From Minisyncoccota bacterium (GTDB taxonomy: Bacteria; Patescibacteriota; Minisyncoccia; Minisyncoccales; UBA5738), in NCBI GenBank assembly GCA_025453415.1, contig JALOQL010000020.1, positions 1 through 11,566 of the forward strand: a stretch of 11,566 nt of DNA. Direction: 5' to 3'. A model generated the notes under the pieces. That model was not told the DNA's origin, did no database searches, and worked only from the letters and a program-made list of their open reading frames with translations. Position 1 is the first letter of the stretch, and every line of letters starts with the position of its first letter. Made by a program: the position numbers and the translations under genes. This document shows, piece by piece, positions 6,161-11,566 of the stretch.

Positions 6161-7525
6161 ATGAACTTGAACCGTTTAGCGGGCAAAAAAATATTGATTC
6201 TTGGGCTTGGCCGGGAAGGTACGGCAAGCCTGCGCTTTTTTTTGGACAACTGCCCCGGTTGCGAGATCGGCTTGGCCGATGCGACGCCGTACGATCTGAT
6301 CGGTCCCGAAATAAAGGAAATTGTCGAAAAACACCCCGAGATCAAAATCTTTTGCGGCAGCCACTATTTGGCATCAATGGATGAGTACGATATTGTTGTT
6401 AAATCCCCGGGTATTCCAATCCACATTCCTGAGATAGAACAAGCATTCAACCAGGGGAAGATCACTTCGCAAACCGAAATATTTTTCGAACAAGCCCAGG
6501 GAATGCTGGTTGGCATCACCGGCACGAAAGGGAAGAGCACCACTTCTTCGATCACATACTCGATATTGAAGGCGGCCGGGAGAAAGGTCTTTTTGGTGGG
6601 TAATATCGGTACGCCGATGATTTCGTATTTGGAAGAGGATGGTAAGGATTCAATTTTTGTTTGCGAGCTGTCGGCGCACCAACTTTACGATTTGAAGCGT
6701 AGTCCGCATATTGCGGTGCTGTTGAACCTTTATCAGGAGCACTTGGACTATTACAAAGACTTTGGCGAATATATTCGCTCGAAAGCGAATATAGCTATCC
6801 ACCAAACAAAAGACGATTATTTGATTTACAATTCCGGGGACGAGGAGGTGAGTTTGATCGCTAAGGAGTCGGCGGCGAGGACGATTGCCTTCAACGAGTA
6901 CGACTGGAAATTCGGCGGTAACACCGACCTTATCGGCGATTTTAATCTGGAGAATGCCAGGATCGGCGCGATAATCGGGCGTCTTTTGGGGGTAGACGAT
7001 GCGACCATTAACCAGGCGATCTCGAATTTCAAGCCGCTGGAAAACCGACTGGAATTGGTGGGCAATTTTAACGGCATTGATTGCTACAACGACTCGCTTT
7101 CCACGATCCAGGAAAGCGCCGTGGCCGCTATCACGAGCCTGGGCGAGCGGGTGCAGACGCTGATCGCCGGCGGATTCGAGCGCAACCAGCCATTTGAAAA
7201 ATTGGCTGATGCGATACTGAAAAGCAATATCAAAACTTTAGTCCTGTTTCCGACCACCGGGAAGCGCATTTGGGAGGAGATCCGGTCACGGGCCAGGGAG
7301 TCCGGGCAAGGGGCGCGGTTGGGTAATTTGCGGCCCTATTTTGTGGACAACATGGAAGATGCCGTAAGAACGGTTTTTGCCAATACGGAGAGCGGGAGAA
7401 TATGTCTGCTTTCCGCCGCATCGGCAAGCTACAATATGTTCAAGGATTACGCGGACCGGGGAAACCAGTATAAAACTTGCCTGACCCGGTTGGCTTCCGT
7501 AATAAATGACCAAAGATCAAGCTAA
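6161..7525 (+). CDS. murD2: Mur ligase of the MurD family, probably L-Glu-adding MurD2 type
   Basis: A 454-residue cytoplasmic ATP-dependent ligase that adds glutamate to UDP-MurNAc-L-Ala. Domain 1 starts with KKILILGLGREG (9-20). Domain 2 has the P-loop GITGTKGKSTTSS (118-130), CELSAHQL (168-175, canonical ELSSFQ), the EHLD histidine (His194) and Lys208 at the expected carbamylated position. Domain 3 has ENRLELVGNFNG, then NDSLSTIQES (310-319) where canonical MurD has NDSKATN, then AGGFERNQPF (336-345) where MurD has GGDGKGADF with its substrate-binding lysine. LLSAASASYNMFKDYADRG (416-434) is the usual C-terminal motif. The altered D-Glu-contacting positions and the murL-like gene upstream point to MurD2, which uses L-Glu. 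Plain MurD remains possible. I chose ATG 6161, since the upstream in-frame GTG at 6122 would add 13 unconserved residues and overlap the promoter. It overlaps ftsW by 20 nt. Confidence 0.85.
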   Translation: MNLNRLAGKKILILGLGREGTASLRFFLDNCPGCEIGLADATPYDLIGPEIKEIVEKHPEIKIFCGSHYLASMDEYDIVVKSPGIPIHIPEIEQAFNQGKITSQTEIFFEQAQGMLVGITGTKGKSTTSSITYSILKAAGRKVFLVGNIGTPMISYLEEDGKDSIFVCELSAHQLYDLKRSPHIAVLLNLYQEHLDYYKDFGEYIRSKANIAIHQTKDDYLIYNSGDEEVSLIAKESAARTIAFNEYDWKFGGNTDLIGDFNLENARIGAIIGRLLGVDDATINQAISNFKPLENRLELVGNFNGIDCYNDSLSTIQESAVAAITSLGERVQTLIAGGFERNQPFEKLADAILKSNIKTLVLFPTTGKRIWEEIRSRARESGQGARLGNLRPYFVDNMEDAVRTVFANTESGRICLLSAASASYNMFKDYADRGNQYKTCLTRLASVINDQRSS

Positions 7526-8642
7526 AAAGCCAGACTTAGTGCTGTTGGCATCCGTGGGCGCAATGCTGCTTTTGGGTATTCTTATCCTGTCCAGCGCGTC
7601 GGCGTCGCTATCACAGTTCAAGTATGACGACAGCTACTACCTGATCGTGCATCAGCTGTTGATGGGGATATTCCCGGGGCTAGTTTTCGGTTTTGTCGCC
7701 TATAAGATTCCCATGGAGATCGTGAGGCGGTTCGCGCTGCCGTTATTGGCGGCGTCGGTTCTTTTTTTGATCATGATTTTCGTTCCGGGCATCGGATTTG
7801 CCGCGGGCGGCGCGCAAAGGTGGATTCATCTGGGCGTGGCGACTTTTCAACCCTCCGAATTTTTGAAACTGGCGTTCATCGTCTATCTGGCCAGCTGGTT
7901 GGCGGGGCGCTTCGGCGCGGCAAGTCCGGCCCGGCGCGGCTCAAAAAGGGAAACCCGGGATAATCTGGCGGCTTTTTTGGTGGTGGTTGCGTTGATCGGA
8001 TTGTTGCTGATAAAGCAGCCCGATTTGAGCACTTTCGGCATTGTAGCTGTGGTGGCGTTCGCAATGTATTTTTTGGCAGGGACTCCTTTGAAACACACGG
8101 CACTGATAGGATTGCTGGGCTTGGGGCTGTTGGCGCTGCTGGTGGTCACCATGCCTTACCGCATGCAGCGCTTGACTTCGTGGCTTTCGCCGGAATCCGA
8201 TCCGCTGGGAAAAGGATTCCAGTCCAATCAGGCGCTGATAATCGTCGGTTCCGGCGGGATATTCGGTCAGGGACTGGGATCATCGTCGCCCAAGTACACG
8301 GTTCTGCCCGAGCTGATCGGCGATTCAGTGTTCGCGCCTTTCGCGCACGAGATCGGTTTTTTCGGGTGCTTGCTGCTGATCGCGCTTTTCGCGGTATTCG
8401 CCTGGCGCGGTTTTTTGGTGGCCCGCCATTGCGGCGATAAGTTCGAGTCGCTGGTTGTTTATGGCGTGGTGATCTGGATCTGCCTGCAGGCGTTCATAAA
8501 CATTTCCTCTACCGCCCGGCTGATACCGCTCAGCGGCGTGCCCTTGCCGTTCATCAGCTACGGCGGGACGGCGATGGCGATGGAGCTTATTGCGGTGGGG
8601 ATGGTTGCCAATATTTCGCGGCGCGCGCCGCGGGAAGAGTGA
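7506..8642 (+). CDS. ftsW: FtsW, SEDS-family peptidoglycan glycosyltransferase
   Basis: A 378-residue polytopic membrane protein of the SEDS family (FtsW/RodA/SpoVE), which polymerises lipid II into septal glycan together with a class B PBP. About ten hydrophobic segments are visible. Family motifs are GGAQRWIHLG (101-110), FQPSEFLKLAF (114-124), IKQPDLST (169-176, where Asp173 matches the essential catalytic aspartate), GKGFQSNQALIIVGSGGIFGQGLG (235-258, the large extracellular loop) and LPFISYGGTAM (347-357). FtsW is preferred over RodA because of the gene's position between murD2 and murG and the LPLSG/LPFISYGG ending. Its start lies inside the last codons of murD2, so translational coupling is likely. 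It is slightly shorter than E. coli FtsW because the cytoplasmic N-terminal tail is short. Confidence 0.93.
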   Translation: MTKDQAKKPDLVLLASVGAMLLLGILILSSASASLSQFKYDDSYYLIVHQLLMGIFPGLVFGFVAYKIPMEIVRRFALPLLAASVLFLIMIFVPGIGFAAGGAQRWIHLGVATFQPSEFLKLAFIVYLASWLAGRFGAASPARRGSKRETRDNLAAFLVVVALIGLLLIKQPDLSTFGIVAVVAFAMYFLAGTPLKHTALIGLLGLGLLALLVVTMPYRMQRLTSWLSPESDPLGKGFQSNQALIIVGSGGIFGQGLGSSSPKYTVLPELIGDSVFAPFAHEIGFFGCLLLIALFAVFAWRGFLVARHCGDKFESLVVYGVVIWICLQAFINISSTARLIPLSGVPLPFISYGGTAMAMELIAVGMVANISRRAPREE

Positions 8643-8653
8643 TCAGCTCGGGT

Positions 8654-8681
8654 TTCAAAATTTCGCCAAATATCGTATAAT
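8654..8681 (+). promoter_or_regulatory. Promoter for murG-gltX
   Basis: The 73-nt gap between ftsW and murG contains a perfect -10 box TATAAT (8676-8681). A weak -35 match TTCAAA (8654-8659, four of six) lies 16 nt upstream. The predicted start is near 8688, leaving a leader of about 28 nt before the murG ATG. The downstream genes may therefore be expressed independently of, or in addition to, the murD2-ftsW transcript. Confidence 0.5.
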
Positions 8682-8715
8682 TTTTATAAACGTCAGTAAT
8701 TCCTAAGTTACGAAA

Positions 8716-9837
8716 ATGAAGATATTATTTACCGGCGGCGGCACTGGCGGCCATATTTATCCGATTGTGGGAGTGATCCGCGAGCTGAGGCGGAAATACG
8801 GCGGCGCGGTCGCGCTTTCGTATTTGGGGCCCAAGGACAATTTTTGCAAAGTGGTATTATCAAAAGAAGGCGTCAAGGTGCGGACCATCATGTCGGGAAA
8901 GATCCGGCGCTATTTGGATCCATTGACCATGGCTCAGAATGCCATCGACGCAACAGTGAAAGTGCCGCTGGGTATTTTACAATCTTTTTTTTGGCTGTTC
9001 ATCCTGAATCCCGATCTGGTTTTTTCCAAGGGCGGGTTCGGGTCATTCCCGGTGGTGATTTCGGCCTGGATCCTGGGTATTCCCGTATTTTTGCAGGAAT
9101 CCGACGTGGTGCCGGGTCTGGTAAGCCAAAAAACCGCGGGCTATGCGATCGCGATATTTACGGCATTTCCGAAAACCGAATTTTTACCGACAAAAAAAAT
9201 AATTTTGGTCGGCAATCCTATTCGCCTGGAGCTGCTTAGCGGTTCTAAGGTTGAAGCGGCAAGCGCTTTTGGGCTTAAAGGCGGCCGGCCGGTGATCCTG
9301 ATCACGGGAGGTTCGCAAGGGGCCCAGAGGATCAATGACAAGGTTTTGGACGCGATGCCCGAGCTTTTGAAGAATTACGAAGTGGTCCATCTTACGGGGC
9401 CAAGAAATATAGACCAGGTGACCAAGGAATCGAAGATCACCGCGGTTGGCGATTTGCTGTGCTATTATCATCCGGTTGGATTTGCCGACGAACGCACTTT
9501 AGCCAACGCCTACGCGGTTGCCGACTTGATCATCGGCCGGGCCGGGTCGGGGAGCGTGTTCGAGATCGCGGCGGCCAAAAAGCCCAGCATTCTGATACCT
9601 TTGCCCGAATCGGCGCAGAACCATCAGTTGAAGAACGCCTACATTTACGCCGAGACCGGCGCGGCACTGGTGATGGAGGAAAGCAATTTCACCAACCATC
9701 TGTTTCTGGAGCGGGTACACGACCTTTTGTCGTCGCCCGAAACCCTGGCGGCAATGTCGGAGGCCGCGGCGCAATTCGCCCGGCCACAGGCCGGCCAGGT
9801 GATCGCGGACCGTATTGTCAAATACCTCAACAAGTGA
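8716..9837 (+). CDS. murG: UDP-GlcNAc:lipid I N-acetylglucosaminyltransferase MurG
   Basis: A 373-residue GT-B, GT28-family enzyme that adds GlcNAc to lipid I to make lipid II at the inner face of the membrane. The N-terminal domain has the glycine-rich loop GGGTGGHIYP (7-16), SKGGFGSFPV (104-113) at the second G-loop, and LQESDVVPGL (126-135), matching HEQNAVPGL of other MurG. The C-terminal donor-binding domain starts at ILITGGSQGAQRIND (194-208) and carries GRAGSGSVFEIAA (274-286) and LPESAQNHQLKNA (296-308), which contact UDP-GlcNAc. Length is normal. It has its own upstream promoter, and gltX follows after 12 nt. No Shine-Dalgarno sequence precedes the ATG. Confidence 0.95.
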   Translation: MKILFTGGGTGGHIYPIVGVIRELRRKYGGAVALSYLGPKDNFCKVVLSKEGVKVRTIMSGKIRRYLDPLTMAQNAIDATVKVPLGILQSFFWLFILNPDLVFSKGGFGSFPVVISAWILGIPVFLQESDVVPGLVSQKTAGYAIAIFTAFPKTEFLPTKKIILVGNPIRLELLSGSKVEAASAFGLKGGRPVILITGGSQGAQRINDKVLDAMPELLKNYEVVHLTGPRNIDQVTKESKITAVGDLLCYYHPVGFADERTLANAYAVADLIIGRAGSGSVFEIAAAKKPSILIPLPESAQNHQLKNAYIYAETGAALVMEESNFTNHLFLERVHDLLSSPETLAAMSEAAAQFARPQAGQVIADRIVKYLNK

Positions 9838-9849
9838 TAGTAAGTCGTC

Positions 9850-11397
9850 ATGACAACCGATAACGAGAAACAACTAAAAAAGATGAAAGTAAGGATGCCG
9901 CCTTCCCCGACGGGTTACATGCATATCGGTACGGTACGCATGGCACTTTTTAATTACTTGTACGCAAGTCAGCATGACGGCCAAATCGTGATGCGCATGG
10001 AGGATACGGACCGGGAGCGCTCAAAGAAAGAATTTGCCGATGATATAATCGACGGTTTGAGATGGCTCGGGTTGGGATGGGATGAGGGCCCGTACTACCA
10101 GTCGCAAAGAGGGGAGATATATAAGCGTTATCTGCAAAGGCTTTTGGATGAAAATAAAGCCTATTGGTGTTTTTGTTCCCAGGATGAATTGGAAGCGCAA
10201 AAACAATACCAGATGTCGCGCGGTGAAGCGCCGATTTACTCGGGCAAGTGTTTCGAAATGCCGCGTGCCCAAGCCGAAGAGCTGATCCGGCAGGGGAGGA
10301 AAGCAGTGGTCCGTTTCCGGGGCTCGAAAAAAAAGATCGCTTTTAACGATATTGTGCGCGGTCGGATCGAGTTCGATTGTTCGCTCACCGGCGACTTTGT
10401 GATTGCCAAGGATTTGGATAATGCGCTGTACAATTTCACGGTCGTGGTGGATGACTGCGAAATGGGGATCACTCATGTGATCCGGGGGGAGGACCATATT
10501 TCCAACACTCCGAAACAGATCCTGGTGCAGGAAGCGCTGGGCATCGAGATGCCGGTTTACGCGCACCTGCCGATCGTGATGGGCGCCGATCGCAGCAAAT
10601 TGTCAAAAAGGCACGGCGCGGTAGCCATCACCGAATATCGGCGCCAGGGATATCTTGCTGAGGCCTTGATAAACTTCACTGCATTTCTAGGATGGAATCC
10701 GGGCACGGAAAAAGAGATTTATTCTATGGAAGAATTATTGCGGGATTTTTCCCTGGACAAGGTACAGAAAGGGGGAGCGGTGTTCAACCCGGTGCGCTTG
10801 GACTATCTCAATGGCCTTTATATTCGTCAAAAAACTCCGGCGCAACTGGCCGAATTATGCTTGCCGTATTTCATCGAAGCCGGCCTGGTTTCCAAGGAGG
10901 GCCAAGATTATAAAAACCGGCAGACCGCCGAAATCATCGAACCAGGATTTTTGGAAAAGATCGTTGCCTATCAGCAGCCGCGCCTCAAGAAGCTTTCCGA
11001 GATCGTGGATCTGTCGGGGTATTTTTTTACCGGCCAGCTGGACTATGACAAGGATTTGCTCAAGTGGAAAGACGCAACCCTTAAGGAGATCGCGGATGCT
11101 CTTGACGAATTAATAAATTTGTTTTCTAAAATAGAGACGGGGGATTGGGGCCGACAAAAACTGGAAGAAATTGTCATGTCGCGCATTGCCGGGTTCAATC
11201 TGGCTCAAGGTAAGCCGGAAAAGGACCGCGGATACTTGCTGTGGCCGTTGCGCGTGGCGTTGTGTGGCCAGAAGATGTCGATCGGGCCGTTTGAAATGGC
11301 GGACGTCCTGGGCCGGGAAAAAACCTTAAAAAGGTTGATGGCGGCAAAAGATTTGGCTTCCGGCACGTCAAGCGCGGAAACTTTGTTCGATAATTGA
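9850..11397 (+). CDS. gltX: Glutamyl-tRNA synthetase
   Basis: A 515-residue class I synthetase that charges tRNA-Glu in the cytoplasm. The N-terminal signature PPSPTGYMHIGTVRMALFN (17-35) holds the HIGH-type motif (HIGT), and KLSKRHGA (250-257) is the KMSKS loop. DTDRERS and IRGEDHISNTPKQ are typical GluRS. A zinc-site pattern matches E. coli GluRS spacing: C107-x-C109, Tyr130 and Cys134. The helical anticodon-binding domain follows from about residue 330. The first 11 residues, rich in charge, precede the usual GluRS start, so ATG 9883 is an alternative; neither has a Shine-Dalgarno sequence. Whether it also charges tRNA-Gln cannot be judged by eye. It is encoded 12 nt after murG. Confidence 0.95.
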   Translation: MTTDNEKQLKKMKVRMPPSPTGYMHIGTVRMALFNYLYASQHDGQIVMRMEDTDRERSKKEFADDIIDGLRWLGLGWDEGPYYQSQRGEIYKRYLQRLLDENKAYWCFCSQDELEAQKQYQMSRGEAPIYSGKCFEMPRAQAEELIRQGRKAVVRFRGSKKKIAFNDIVRGRIEFDCSLTGDFVIAKDLDNALYNFTVVVDDCEMGITHVIRGEDHISNTPKQILVQEALGIEMPVYAHLPIVMGADRSKLSKRHGAVAITEYRRQGYLAEALINFTAFLGWNPGTEKEIYSMEELLRDFSLDKVQKGGAVFNPVRLDYLNGLYIRQKTPAQLAELCLPYFIEAGLVSKEGQDYKNRQTAEIIEPGFLEKIVAYQQPRLKKLSEIVDLSGYFFTGQLDYDKDLLKWKDATLKEIADALDELINLFSKIETGDWGRQKLEEIVMSRIAGFNLAQGKPEKDRGYLLWPLRVALCGQKMSIGPFEMADVLGREKTLKRLMAAKDLASGTSSAETLFDN

Positions 11398-11407
11398 TAC
11401 CCAAACA

Positions 11408-11566
11408 ATGTTCAAGATCGCCAAAGGATTGTTCAAAGTGGCCATATTGGTGCTGATAGTCGTTCTGGGCATTGTTTTTATGCCTGGCGGCCTTTTGGAC
11501 GGCGCCAAGGCGGGAATCAGCGCGGCCGGGGTTTATGTTGGCCGGCAGATAGATAAATACATGCCG
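11408..11566 (+). CDS. Hypothetical membrane-anchored protein, N-terminal fragment (runs off window)
   Basis: An open frame of 53 codons starts 10 nt after the gltX stop and continues past the right edge. It begins MFKIAKGLFK, a short basic stretch, followed by a strongly hydrophobic segment (about residues 11-25, AILVLIVVLGIVFMP). It then has a glycine/alanine-rich stretch and ends at GRQIDKYMP. This looks like a signal anchor or single transmembrane helix with the rest outside. I do not recognise the family, and too little is present to assign a function. The spacing to gltX suggests the same transcript. Confidence 0.6.
   Translation, partial: MFKIAKGLFKVAILVLIVVLGIVFMPGGLLDGAKAGISAAGVYVGRQIDKYMP

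Noticed and set aside
1..11566. Recoded UGA (code 25) as in Gracilibacteria
   Set aside because: ftsW, murG and gltX end at TGA exactly where their families end, and no gene reads through an in-frame TGA.
1..11566. CRISPR arrays, insertion sequences, tRNA genes or phage genes
   Set aside because: No regularly spaced repeats, transposase motifs, tRNA-like cloverleaf sequences or phage proteins were seen.

Overview
The window looks like a compact stretch of chromosome from a Candidate Phyla Radiation (Patescibacteria, possibly Parcubacteria-like) bacterium or a close relative. That placement is inferred. The support is a set of pared-down or divergent housekeeping proteins: an AspRS without its GAD insertion, a ValRS without its C-terminal arm and a MraY with altered signature motifs. 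Gene packing is tight, all genes lie on the + strand, and no start is preceded by a clear Shine-Dalgarno sequence. TAA, TAG and TGA are all used as stops, so this is ordinary code 11 rather than the UGA-Gly code of Gracilibacteria/Absconditabacteria.

Layout. Positions 1-5726 look like one transcription unit: valS (3' end only), aspS, a D,D-carboxypeptidase gene, mraY and a murL-like epimerase gene, with gaps of 6-18 nt. Positions 5727-6160 hold no convincing protein gene. They begin with a near-consensus promoter, continue with a purine-rich segment and nested inverted repeats, and end in a long imperfect hairpin, so they probably encode a structured RNA or leader. From 6161 come a murD-like ligase gene and ftsW, overlapping by 20 nt. 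After a 73-nt gap with a promoter come murG, gltX and the first 53 codons of a small membrane protein of unknown function.

How the genes work together. MraY, the murD-like ligase, FtsW and MurG form the core of a division/cell-wall cluster: precursor ligation, lipid I, lipid II, then septal polymerisation. The carboxypeptidase trims the finished wall. The main point of interest is the murL-like gene next to a murD-like gene whose substrate-binding motifs differ from canonical MurD (NDSLST for NDSKAT, and no GKG-type lysine after the GG). This matches the alternative MurD2/MurL route known from Xanthomonas, in which L-Glu is ligated to UDP-MurNAc-L-Ala and the terminal residue is then epimerised to D-Glu, bypassing the need for free D-Glu. 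The flanking synthetases (Val, Asp, Glu) supply translation. AspRS carries a histidine that suggests a non-discriminating enzyme.
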